Source: VBDM01 sp035651815 (GTDB lineage: Bacteria > Pseudomonadota > Gammaproteobacteria > Burkholderiales > SG8-39). From it: a DNA stretch of 64,000 bases. The stretch is from assembly GCA_035651815.1 (NCBI GenBank), contig DASRFB010000103.1, forward strand, positions 1-64,000, written 5' to 3'. Below are positions 49,364-57,170 of this stretch, one piece after another (the first letter of the stretch is position 1; every line of letters begins with the position of its first letter). The translations under genes and the position numbers were made by a program. The notes beneath the pieces were generated by a model that saw only the letters and a list, made by a program, of their open reading frames with translations, made no database searches and was not told where the DNA came from.

Positions 49364-50344
49364 TCAGCTCTGCTTCGGGATCTTCTTCAGCTCGACCACG
49401 CGCGTCCAGCGGGCGATGTCGCGCTCGACCAGCGCACGCATCTCCTCGGGGCTCGACGTCGTCGGCACGCCCGAGAGGTCGGCGAGCTTGCGCCGCACGT
49501 CGGGCAGCGCGACGACGGCGCGGATCTCGGCGTTCAGCCGCTCGACCACCGGGCGCGGCGTTCCCGCCGGGCCGACGAATCCCAGCCACGAGGTCATCTC
49601 GACGCCGGGCAGGGTCTCGGAGATCGTCGGCAGGTCGGGCAGCGACGGATGGCGCGTCGCCGACGAGATGGCGAGCGGACGCAGCTTGCCCGAGCGCACG
49701 CTGCCGAACGCGGCGGTCGCGGTCTCGATCGCCGCGTCGACGCGGCCGGCGAGCACGTCGGTGAGGCCGAGCGCGCTGCCCTTGTAGGGAACGCCGACGA
49801 TGTTGGTGCCGGCCTCGATGTTGATCCACTCGCCGAGCAGGTGCACCAGCGTCCCCGTGGTCATCGCGTAGGTGAGCTTGCCGGGCGCGGCGCGCGCGCG
49901 CGCGATGAGATCCGGGAACGAGCGTATCGGCGAGGCGGCCGACACGGACACGACCATCGGATACGCGACGACCGTGCCGATCATGGCGAAGTCCCTGACC
50001 GGATCGTAGGGGAGCGACGAGCGCATCGCCGCGTTCGCCGCGTGCGCGCCCGAGATCAGCGCCAGCGTGTGCCCGTCGGGCAGCGCCTTGGCGACCGCGT
50101 CGGCGGCGACCAGCCCCGCGGCGCCGAGCTTCTGCTCGACGACGACCGGCTGTCCCAGGCGCTCCGAGAAGTGCTGCGCCATCAGCCTCGCGACGAGGTC
50201 GCTGCCCGAGCCCGGGGGCGATCCCACGTAGAGCCTTATCGTGCGCGTCGGATACGGCGCCCCGGCCGGTGCGGGTTGCGCCGCCGCGCCCTGCGCGACG
50301 ACGAGCGCCGCCGCGGCGAGGACTTTCAATGTCGAAAACGCCAT
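49364..50344 (-). CDS. Tripartite tricarboxylate (Bug-type) periplasmic receptor
   Basis: The protein has 326 residues. The signal peptide (MAFSTLKVLAAAALVVAQGAAA) precedes YPTRTIRLYVGSPPGSGSDLVAR, VVVEQKLGAAGLVAADAVAKA, PDGHTLALISGAHAANA, GVPYKGSALGLTDVLAGR and PDLPTISETLPG, in Bug-family order. It is 14 bases upstream of nothing on its own strand but directly follows the second Bug gene (50359-51327), so the two are probably cotranscribed. The ligand is unknown. Confidence 0.9.
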   Translation of the reverse strand: MAFSTLKVLAAAALVVAQGAAAQPAPAGAPYPTRTIRLYVGSPPGSGSDLVARLMAQHFSERLGQPVVVEQKLGAAGLVAADAVAKALPDGHTLALISGAHAANAAMRSSLPYDPVRDFAMIGTVVAYPMVVSVSAASPIRSFPDLIARARAAPGKLTYAMTTGTLVHLLGEWINIEAGTNIVGVPYKGSALGLTDVLAGRVDAAIETATAAFGSVRSGKLRPLAISSATRHPSLPDLPTISETLPGVEMTSWLGFVGPAGTPRPVVERLNAEIRAVVALPDVRRKLADLSGVPTTSSPEEMRALVERDIARWTRVVELKKIPKQS

Positions 50345-50358
50345 GCCCGCTCCTCCGT

Positions 50359-51327
50359 CTATTCGATCCTGATCTTCTGCTCGCGGATCACGCGGCCCCA
50401 GCGCCCGGTCTCCACGCGGATCCAGCGCCCGAGCTCGGCCGGCGTGCTGGCGACGGTCTCGAGGCCCTGGGCCGCGAAGCGCGCGCGCAGGTCCGGGTCG
50501 GCGAGCGCCTGCACGGCGTCGTCGTGGATGCGCTCGACGATCGCCGCCGGCGTCTTCGCCGGCGCGAGCAGCCCGACCCAGGCCTCGGCGACGTAGCCCG
50601 GCCAGGCTTCGTTCATCGTCGGCACGCCGGGCAGCGCGGGCGTCGGCTGCTCCGAGGTCACCGCGAGCGCGCGCAGGCGTCCCGCCTTGAGATGCGAGCC
50701 GACGCTCGGCACCGTCGCGAACATCGCGTCGACCTCTCCGGAGACGAGGTCGGTGAGCGCGGGCGCCGCGCCCTTGTAAGGCACGACGGTGAAGTCGATC
50801 CCCGCGGCGAGCTTGAAGTACTCGGCGAGCAGCCGCGCGGGCGAGCCGGGGCCGACCGCGGCGAAGTTGATCGCGCCGGGGCGCGCGCGGGCGAGCGCCG
50901 CGAGCTCGCGCGCGCTCTTCGCCGCGACGCGCGGATGCACCACCAGGACGAGCGGCCCGCGCACCAGCAGCGACACCGGCGCGAAGTCGGCGATGCCGTC
51001 GTAGTCGAGGTTGCGGAAGAGGTGCGGGTTCGAGGCGTGCGCGTCGAACACCGCGATGAGCGTGTAGCCGTCGGCGGGCGCCTTGGCGACCGACGCGGTC
51101 GCGATCGTGCCGCCCGCGCCCGGCCGGTTCTCGATCACGATCGGCTGGCCGAGGCGCGCGCCCAGGCCGGGCGCGAGCAGGCGCGCGCTGATGTCCGAGA
51201 GGCCGCCGGGCGCGTTCGGGACCACCATCTTGATCGGGTGCGCGGGCCAGGCCTGGGCCCGCGCGAGCGCGGCGGCGAGCACGAGCGGCGCGGCGGCGAG
51301 CCAGCGCCTGTTGATCGGGATCGGCAT
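50359..51327 (-). CDS. Tripartite tricarboxylate (Bug-type) periplasmic receptor
   Basis: The protein is 322 residues from the ATG at 51327. A signal peptide (PINRRWLAAAPLVLAAALAR) precedes WPAHPIKMVVPNAPGGLSDIS, IVIENRPGAGGTIATASV, APADGYTLIAVFDAHASNPH, VPYKGAAPALTDLVSGE and GVPTMNEAWPGYVAEAW. It is divergent from the class II aldolase gene, 23 bases apart, and precedes the second Bug gene by 14 bases. A tandem pair of receptors suggests duplication with diverged ligands. Confidence 0.9.
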   Translation of the reverse strand: MPIPINRRWLAAAPLVLAAALARAQAWPAHPIKMVVPNAPGGLSDISARLLAPGLGARLGQPIVIENRPGAGGTIATASVAKAPADGYTLIAVFDAHASNPHLFRNLDYDGIADFAPVSLLVRGPLVLVVHPRVAAKSARELAALARARPGAINFAAVGPGSPARLLAEYFKLAAGIDFTVVPYKGAAPALTDLVSGEVDAMFATVPSVGSHLKAGRLRALAVTSEQPTPALPGVPTMNEAWPGYVAEAWVGLLAPAKTPAAIVERIHDDAVQALADPDLRARFAAQGLETVASTPAELGRWIRVETGRWGRVIREQKIRIE

Positions 51328-51350
51328 CGGGGTGCTAGCATAGAGCGGCA

Positions 51351-52133
51351 ATGACGGCCGACGCAATTCCCCTGGAGAAAAACAGGCCCGTGCGCGAGCG
51401 CGTGAGCGAGGCCGAGTGGCGGCTGCGCTGCGAGCTCGCCGCCGCGCACCGCCTGGTCGCGCACTTCGTGTTCGTCGATCTGACCTACAACCACATCTCG
51501 GCGCGCGTGCCGGGCGAGCCGCGGCACTTTCTGGTGAAGGCCGACAACGTGTTCATGGAGCAGGTGACCGCGTCCAACCTGGTGAAGTACGACGTCGACG
51601 GCCGGCAGGTCGTGGAGTCGGCCTGGAAGGCGAGCCCCGCCGCGTACAACCTGCACGCGGCGGTGCTCAAGGCGCGGCCCGACGTCATGGCGGCGGTGCA
51701 CACGCACTCGCCCGCGAACCTCGCCGTCTCGGCGCAGCGTCGCGGCCTGCTGCCGATCACGCAGCAGGCGATGCGCTTCTACGGCCGCATCGCGTACTAC
51801 CCGAACGAGGTCGACGACACGACGCCCGAGGGCACGGCGGCGCTCGCGCGCGCGCTCGGCGACCGGTGGACGATGATCCTCGAAAACCACGGCGCGCTCG
51901 TGTGCGGGTCCTCGCTCGCCGAGGCGTACATCTACCATCACTTCTTCGAGCTCGCGTGCCGCGCCCAGGTCGGCGCGCTCGCCGGCGGCGTGGAATTGAT
52001 CACGCCCGCGCCCGAGGTCTGCGAGGAGCGGGCGAAGAAGTTCGGCCGCATCGGCCAGTACGACTCGTCGAGCCGCGACTGGGTCGCCGGCATGGCGCTC
52101 GTGCGCAGGCTCTATCCCGACTTCGACACCTGA
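51351..52133 (+). CDS. Class II aldolase/adducin-family protein
   Basis: The protein has 260 residues with the class II aldolase fold: LAAAHRLVAHFVFVDLTYNHIS, ESAWKASPAAYNLHAAVL, DVMAAVHTHSPANLAVSAQRRG, ILENHGALVCG and AYIYHHFFELACRAQ. H117 and H119 (HTH) and the later His in YHHFF are likely zinc ligands. It may split a sugar phosphate or act as a decarboxylase/epimerase; the substrate is unknown. It lies divergent from the Bug receptor pair, so a shared carboxylate or sugar-acid ligand is plausible. Confidence 0.88.
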   Translation: MTADAIPLEKNRPVRERVSEAEWRLRCELAAAHRLVAHFVFVDLTYNHISARVPGEPRHFLVKADNVFMEQVTASNLVKYDVDGRQVVESAWKASPAAYNLHAAVLKARPDVMAAVHTHSPANLAVSAQRRGLLPITQQAMRFYGRIAYYPNEVDDTTPEGTAALARALGDRWTMILENHGALVCGSSLAEAYIYHHFFELACRAQVGALAGGVELITPAPEVCEERAKKFGRIGQYDSSSRDWVAGMALVRRLYPDFDT

Positions 52134-52297
52134 GTCGGTCGCCTGACAAGGCCGGGAGCGATTCCGGCCGTCCTTCCGTGAAGTAAGTCACCCGCCGCGC
52201 CTCGGCGGCGCCGCCCTCGCGCTGGCATCCGTCTTGCTCATGATCAGGCACACCGTCCCCGGGGAGGGCCGGTGCAACAGGAAACGGGGGGACGGTA

Positions 52298-52531
52298 ATG
52301 GACAAGATCCTGATCGTGGTGGGCAGCCTGATGCTCGCGTTTTCTTCGTTCGCGGTCGAGCCGGCCAAGCCGGTGAAGATTTCGATGGCGACCGAGGCGG
52401 CGCAGCCCCAGGTGAAGGCGGCCAAGGCGGTGAAGGCGCAGAAGGCGAAGGCGGCGAAGTGGGTCGACGAGGGCGATTCGCGCCTGAACGACTACCGCCT
52501 CGAGCGCGAGAGCTGCTGCGGTCCGCAGTAA
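52298..52531 (+). CDS. Small exported Lys/Ala-rich protein of unknown function
   Basis: The protein has 77 residues. MDKILIVVGSLMLAFSSFAVEP is a probable signal peptide. The mature part is Ala/Lys-rich (QPQVKAAKAVKAQKAKAAKW) and ends with a short acidic/basic region and Cys-Cys near the C-terminus. No domain is recognised. It lies 86 bases before the CheY-like gene on the same strand; the strong Lys bias and export signal are the only clues. It may be a DNA- or envelope-binding peptide; nothing further can be claimed. Confidence 0.55.
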   Translation: MDKILIVVGSLMLAFSSFAVEPAKPVKISMATEAAQPQVKAAKAVKAQKAKAAKWVDEGDSRLNDYRLERESCCGPQ

Positions 52532-52617
52532 GGAATCGACAACGGCTGAAGCGATTCGGTCCGGGGCGGGAGGGTCCCGGCCCGAGTCGCTTCCGCGATG
52601 ACCCAGGGAGCAAGAAG

Positions 52618-53004
52618 ATGCCAGCGAAGAAAATCCTGATCGTGGACGACTCGGCCACCGATCGCCAGTTCTACGTCGACGCGCTGAGCCGCGCCGGCTA
52701 CGACGTCGTCACCGCGCAGAACGGCGAGGAAGGCGTGTACAAGTCGCGCATCGAGCAGCCCGACCTCGTCCTCATGGACATCGTCATGCCGGGCATGGAC
52801 GGCTACAAGGCGACGCGCACCATCGTGCGCGACGAAGCGACCAAGCACATCCCGGTGATCATCTGCACCAGCCGCAACCAGGAGACCGACCGCCTCTGGG
52901 GCATGCGCCAGGGCGCGCGCGACTTCCTGATGAAGCCGATCCGCGAGAAGGAGCTGGTCGCGAAAGTGGCGGCGGCGACGCAGCCGGCGTCCAAGGTCGC
53001 GTAG
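52618..53004 (+). CDS. CheY-like response regulator (PilH type)
   Basis: The protein is 128 residues from the ATG at 52618, with CCAGGGAGC upstream. It is a single receiver domain: KILIVDDSATDRQFY (acidic pocket DD), LVLMDIVMPGMDG (phospho-acceptor Asp in MDIV), PVIICTSRNQETDRLWG (switch Thr/Ser) and FLMKPIREKEL (Lys). The MRQGARDFLMKP stretch is typical of PilH/twitching-type regulators. It lacks an output domain and should act by protein contact. No chemosensory or pilus genes are adjacent. It ends in a strong terminator. Confidence 0.9.
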   Translation: MPAKKILIVDDSATDRQFYVDALSRAGYDVVTAQNGEEGVYKSRIEQPDLVLMDIVMPGMDGYKATRTIVRDEATKHIPVIICTSRNQETDRLWGMRQGARDFLMKPIREKELVAKVAAATQPASKVA

Positions 53005-53026
53005 AGCGGCACCGTTCGGGGAGGGG

Positions 53027-53051
53027 AGGCCCGCCTCGAGGCGGGCCTTTT
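53027..53051. terminator. Rho-independent terminator between the CheY-like gene and the amidase gene
   Basis: AGGCCCGCC and GGCGGGCCT form a perfect nine-base palindromic stem with a TCGA loop, followed by TTTT on the plus strand. It ends the CheY-like gene. The palindrome overlaps the amidase stop codon region on the other strand and may work both ways. Confidence 0.85.
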
Positions 53052-54457
53052 CATTTCCCGAGCCGCGCGACGTCGGGCAGCGCGATCGGGTGCTCGCGCT
53101 CGAAGGCGCGCGCGGCGCGCAGCACGAGCGCGTCGGCGTGGCGCGCGCCGACGATCTGCAGCGCGACCGGCAGTCCCGCCGCGGTGCGTCCGCACGGGAT
53201 CGAGGCCGCGGGCTGCCGCGTCAGGTTGAACGGAAACGTGAACGGCGTCCAGTCGGTCCAGCGCTTCGACTGCCGCTTCGGCGGGACCTCGCGGCCGGCG
53301 TCGAAAGCCGCGATCGGCATCGTCGGCGTGACGAGCAGATCGTGGCGCTCGTGGAACTCGCCCATGCGCGCGCCGAGCGCGGCGCGGCGCACCGCCGCGT
53401 CCACGAAGTCCACGGCCGTGTAGCGCCCGCCGAGCTTCGCGACCGCGAGCAGCCCCTTGTCCATCAGCCTGCGCTTGGCCGCGGGAACGCTGCGCACGGT
53501 CCACGCCGCGCCCGGGAACCAGTGGCGCGTGAAGAGCTCGTGCGGATCGTCGAACCCGGGGTCGCGCTCCTCGACGATCGCGCCGAGGCGCTCGAAGGTG
53601 CGGACCGCGGCGCGCGCGATGCGCGCGATCTCCGGATCGACGCGCGCGTACCCCAGGTCGGCCGAGTACGCGACGCGCAGCCCGCGCACGCCGTCCTCGA
53701 GGGTCGCGAGCCAGTCGCGCCGCTCGCGCGGCGCCGCGGCCCAGTCGCGCGCGTCGGGGAGCGCGAGCACCGAGAGCATGCGCGCGGCGTCGGCGACGCT
53801 CCTCGCGATCGGGCCCATGTGCGCGACCGTGCCGGTCGGCGACGGCGGCCAGAACGGCACGCGACCGTGGGTCGGCTTGATCCCGAACACGCCGGTGAAC
53901 GCGCTCGGGATGCGGATCGAGCCGCCGCCGTCGGTGCCGAGCGCGAGAGCGCCCATGCCGGAGGCGACCGCGGCCGCCGCGCCGCCCGACGATCCGCCCG
54001 GCGTTTTCGCCGGGTTCCAGGGATTGCGCGTGATCCCGGTGAGCGGGCTGTCGGTCACGCCCTTCCAGCCGAACTCGGGCGTCGCCGTCTTGCCGAGGAG
54101 CACCGCGCCCGCCTCGCGCAATCGTGCGACCGCGGGGGCGTCGTCGTTCCACGGGCCCTTCGGGTCGACCGTCTTCGAGCCGCGCAGCGTCGGCCAGCCG
54201 CGAGCGAGGATCACGTCCTTCACCGAGACCGGCACGCCGTCGAGCGGGCCGAGCGGCTCGCCCCTGCGCCAGCGCGCCTCGGACTCGGCCGCCGCCGCGA
54301 GCGCGCTCTCCGCGTCGACGAGGCAGAACGCGTTCAGCACCGGGTTCAGGCGCTCGATGCGCTCGAGCGCCGCGCGCGTCGCCTCGACCGGCGAGAGCGA
54401 GCCGTCGCGGTAGCGCTCGGCGAGCTCGGCGGCGGTGAAGTCGCGGGGATCGCTCAT
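53051..54457 (-). CDS. Amidase-signature family hydrolase
   Basis: The protein has 468 residues with the amidase signature triad: Lys80 (DGVPVSVKD), cis-Ser156 (KTPGGSSGG) and nucleophile Ser180 (GTDGGGSIR). It resembles GatA/aryl- or acylamidases by fold and should cleave an amide bond to acid and amine. A GatCAB role is unlikely because gatB/gatC are absent and the neighbours are transport genes. Its ATG overlaps the MFS gene stop by four bases. The natural substrate is unknown, but the operon suggests an imported amide compound. Confidence 0.9.
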   Translation of the reverse strand: MSDPRDFTAAELAERYRDGSLSPVEATRAALERIERLNPVLNAFCLVDAESALAAAAESEARWRRGEPLGPLDGVPVSVKDVILARGWPTLRGSKTVDPKGPWNDDAPAVARLREAGAVLLGKTATPEFGWKGVTDSPLTGITRNPWNPAKTPGGSSGGAAAAVASGMGALALGTDGGGSIRIPSAFTGVFGIKPTHGRVPFWPPSPTGTVAHMGPIARSVADAARMLSVLALPDARDWAAAPRERRDWLATLEDGVRGLRVAYSADLGYARVDPEIARIARAAVRTFERLGAIVEERDPGFDDPHELFTRHWFPGAAWTVRSVPAAKRRLMDKGLLAVAKLGGRYTAVDFVDAAVRRAALGARMGEFHERHDLLVTPTMPIAAFDAGREVPPKRQSKRWTDWTPFTFPFNLTRQPAASIPCGRTAAGLPVALQIVGARHADALVLRAARAFEREHPIALPDVARLGK

Positions 54458-56043
54458 TTGCTCGCCGGCGCCGCGATGCCTGCGTGGATGTCCTCGAGGC
54501 TGCGGCCGCGCGTCTCGATGCCGCGTGCGAGCAGCGCGGCGGCCGACGCCGCGAGAAACAGCGCGATCGCGAGCGCCGACCCCGCCATGCCCGTGAACGC
54601 GCCGAGCACGCCGAGGCCGCTCGCGGCGATGCCGCCGAGCTTGCTCGCGCCCGCGACCACGCCGCTTCCGGTGCCGCGCACCTGCACCGGGTAGATCTCG
54701 GTCGCGTACGGAATCAGCATCGCGATCACGCCGCTCACGCTCGCGAGCAGCGCGATCGTCAGCGCGGTGAACGCCGCGGGCGACGCCGTGTGGGCGGCGC
54801 CCAGAAGGTAAAAGCCGAAGAGCGCGGCCGCGGTGAGCAGCGTGAACAGGACGAGCGTGCGGATCGTGCTCCAGCGGTGGTACAGCCAGGTGACGAGCAG
54901 CGCCCCGGGCAGCGCGAGGAACGCCGAGCGCGCGAGCAGCGCCTCGCCCGCGCCGCCCGAGAAGCCGAGGCTGCGCAGGTGCGAGGGCAGCCACAGCAGG
55001 AAGCCGAAGTTCACGAGCCCCCACGCGATCCCGCACAGCATCAGGCCCACGGTGAGCATGGCGATCCGGCGGCCGAAGAGCAGGGGCATCGCGCGCAGCT
55101 GGTCGGCCGCCGCGGGCAGCGGCGGCTCGGCCGGCGACTCGAGCACCGAGACGCCGTAGCGCGCGAGCACGGCGCGCGCCTCGTCGTTGCGCCCGATGTG
55201 GGCGAGGAAGCGCGGCGACTCGGGCAGGTAGCGGTTGAGCGCGATCAGCAGCAGCCCTGTCGGCAGGTTCAGGAACCACAGGATGCGCCAGCCGTACTCG
55301 GGCTCGAGCCACGCGGCGCAGCCCGCGGCCGCGAGGTAGCCGCCGGTCGTCCCCATGCCGCCGAGCAGCACGAGCAGCCATCCGCGATGTCGCGCGGGCA
55401 CGGTCTCGGCCATGAGCGTGAACGCGATCGGCAGCAGACCGCCCGCGGACGCCCCCATCATGAAGCACATGAACAGGTTCCATTCGAAGGCGGGCATCGA
55501 GCCGCACACCGCGGTGCCGACGAACAGCAGCGACGAGATCAGGATCGCGCTCCGGCGCCCGATGGCGTCGGCGATCATTCCCCAGACGAGCGAGCCGAGC
55601 GCCGTGCCGATGAGCGCGCTGAACGCGAGCAGCGTCGCGGTCTCGCGCGAGATCGCGTACTCCTCCGACATCCCGGGCACGACGAAGGCGAGCGTCGCCG
55701 GCTTCATGATGTCGACGATCAGGGCGACGATCAGCACCGCGAGCAGGCGAGCGTGCGCCTTGGTGAGCGGCGCGCTGTCGGCGACGTGCAGCGCGATCGC
55801 GCGCCCGCCGCCGCCCGGCGCGGAGCGCCGCGGCACGACGCCGTAGACCGAGGCCGCGAGGCCCGCGAGGATCAGCGCCATGCCGACGAGCATCGGGGTA
55901 TCGACCGGCATCCCCGCCATGCGGTAGTGCATTTCGCGCGCGGCCGCGAACATCGGGATATGCGCGCACACGCCGGCCGCGATCGCGGCCGTCCCGGCCC
56001 AGAACGCGACCGGGTGATGGAAGCGCGTCCCGCTCGACGTCAT
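54454..56043 (-). CDS. MFS transporter (SP/AAHS-like) with a two-helix N-terminal extension
   Basis: The protein has 529 residues. The MFS core shows LVWGMIADAIGRRSAILISS (motif A), FMMGASAGGLLPIAFTLMAETVPARHRGWLL, LPESPRFLAHIGRNDEARAVL and ATEIYPVQVRGTGSGVV (sugar/aromatic acid transporter-type motifs). About 85 residues with two extra hydrophobic helices precede the core (FWAGTAAIAAGVCAHIPMF, MLVGMALILAGLAASVYGVV). Aromatic acid, sugar or similar anion substrates are typical of the group. It overlaps both neighbours by four bases (ATGA), giving tight coupling to the cupin-like and amidase genes. Confidence 0.88.
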   Translation of the reverse strand: MTSSGTRFHHPVAFWAGTAAIAAGVCAHIPMFAAAREMHYRMAGMPVDTPMLVGMALILAGLAASVYGVVPRRSAPGGGGRAIALHVADSAPLTKAHARLLAVLIVALIVDIMKPATLAFVVPGMSEEYAISRETATLLAFSALIGTALGSLVWGMIADAIGRRSAILISSLLFVGTAVCGSMPAFEWNLFMCFMMGASAGGLLPIAFTLMAETVPARHRGWLLVLLGGMGTTGGYLAAAGCAAWLEPEYGWRILWFLNLPTGLLLIALNRYLPESPRFLAHIGRNDEARAVLARYGVSVLESPAEPPLPAAADQLRAMPLLFGRRIAMLTVGLMLCGIAWGLVNFGFLLWLPSHLRSLGFSGGAGEALLARSAFLALPGALLVTWLYHRWSTIRTLVLFTLLTAAALFGFYLLGAAHTASPAAFTALTIALLASVSGVIAMLIPYATEIYPVQVRGTGSGVVAGASKLGGIAASGLGVLGAFTGMAGSALAIALFLAASAAALLARGIETRGRSLEDIHAGIAAPASK

Positions 56044-56660
56044 CGCGCCGCGGGGTTCCCCGGCTTGAGCTCCAGGATGAAGTTCCAGAGCGGCATGTCG
56101 CCCACGTTCGTGACCGTGTGGATCACGGGCTCGCGGAAGTTGACGACGGGCGGCGGCTCCTGCGGCGTGTCGCGTCCCTCGATGATCTGGCGCAGCGCGG
56201 GTCCCTGGTTGACGCGGATCTCGATGCGCTGGCAGTGGCTGTGGCGCGCGCGCGTGTCGCCCACCGCGAGCCGCTCCTGGTAGACGAAGAAACGCTCGCC
56301 GTCGTAGACGATCGTGTTCTTCGGCGGCGGGATGCGCTCGGCCGGGCACTTTACCGGCGGGTGCTGCGGCTTCACGACCACCTCGTAGTAGGCGCCGGAG
56401 TCGGGAGGCTCGTAGGCGTCGCCCGCCTTGAAGATCGCCACCTCGCCGCGATCCATCTTGCGGCTCTTGCCGCCGGAGCGCAGCTCGAGGGGAGACATGG
56501 CGAGGATCACGCGGTCCCGGCAGCCCGGGGCTTCGCGCGCGCACGGCGCTTCGTTGCGGCTCACCTTGACGTAGTCGTTCTCGAAGACCGTCGCCGCGCG
56601 CGCCGGCAGGCAGCAGCCGGCGAGCAGCAGGGCGAGGCCGATGCGGGCTTCCGGCTTCAC
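56040..56660 (-). CDS. Exported cupin-like protein
   Basis: The protein is 206 residues from a GTG at 56660, overlapping the upstream stop (GTGA). An N-terminal signal (IGLALLLAGCCLPARAA) has Cys residues that could be a lipobox or simply a signal peptide. The rest has repeated beta strands with TVFENDYVKVSRNEAP, GEVAIFKAGDAYEPPDSGAYYEVVV, VYQERLAVGDTRARHSHCQRIEIRVN and TNVGDMPLWNFILELKPG, the layout of a double-stranded beta-helix. Metal ligands are not clear, and no enzyme family is assigned. It sits between the lipocalin-like and MFS genes in a four-gene operon. Confidence 0.7.
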   Translation of the reverse strand: MKPEARIGLALLLAGCCLPARAATVFENDYVKVSRNEAPCAREAPGCRDRVILAMSPLELRSGGKSRKMDRGEVAIFKAGDAYEPPDSGAYYEVVVKPQHPPVKCPAERIPPPKNTIVYDGERFFVYQERLAVGDTRARHSHCQRIEIRVNQGPALRQIIEGRDTPQEPPPVVNFREPVIHTVTNVGDMPLWNFILELKPGNPAAR

Positions 56661-57148
56661 AGGTCTCGCTCCCAGGTGACGATGACGCGCACCACCTTGC
56701 CGTTGACGTTCGGGTGCGGCATGGGCGGGCTCTCGATGTGCAGCAGGCGGTCGCCCTCGAAGCGGATGAAGCGCACCTGCTCGCCGCCGACCCAGGCCTC
56801 GTTCCACGCCGCCTCGACGCGCGTCACGACCTTGCCGTCCTCGGCGCGGTAGCGGCCGGTGTACGCGATCATCGTGCGCAGCGCCTGCGCGCGCTCGGCG
56901 TCGGTCTGCGGCACCTTGCGGCCGTCCGCGGTGACGAGCGCGAGCCAGCGCCCGTCCGCCGTCGCGATCTGCCGGCCCCTGGGATGCTCGCCGAGCACGG
57001 GCGTGCGCTCCTTCGTGACCGCGTCCTCGTAGACGACCGAGACCAGCTTCCACGTGCCGACGATGCGCTCGGCGTCGCGCATCCCGTCCGGTCTCTGGGC
57101 GGAGCAGGCGGCGAGAAAGAGCACCGCCACGATCGACAGGGCGCGCAT
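56657..57148 (-). CDS. Lipocalin-like lipoprotein
   Basis: The protein has 163 residues. MRALSIVAVLFLAACS is a lipoprotein signal (LAAC). The mature part follows the lipocalin-like domain layout: IVGTWKLVSVVYEDAVTKE, GRQIATADGRWLALVTADGR, AYTGRYRAEDGKVVTRVEAAW and LLHIESPPMP. It is probably a periplasmic or outer-membrane-bound small-molecule binder. GAGGAGAAACC precedes the ATG. It is the first gene of the operon that continues to the cupin-like protein (GTGA overlap), the MFS carrier and the amidase. Confidence 0.82.
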   Translation of the reverse strand: MRALSIVAVLFLAACSAQRPDGMRDAERIVGTWKLVSVVYEDAVTKERTPVLGEHPRGRQIATADGRWLALVTADGRKVPQTDAERAQALRTMIAYTGRYRAEDGKVVTRVEAAWNEAWVGGEQVRFIRFEGDRLLHIESPPMPHPNVNGKVVRVIVTWERDL

Positions 57149-57170
57149 GGTTTCTCCTCGGGAAGCGTGC

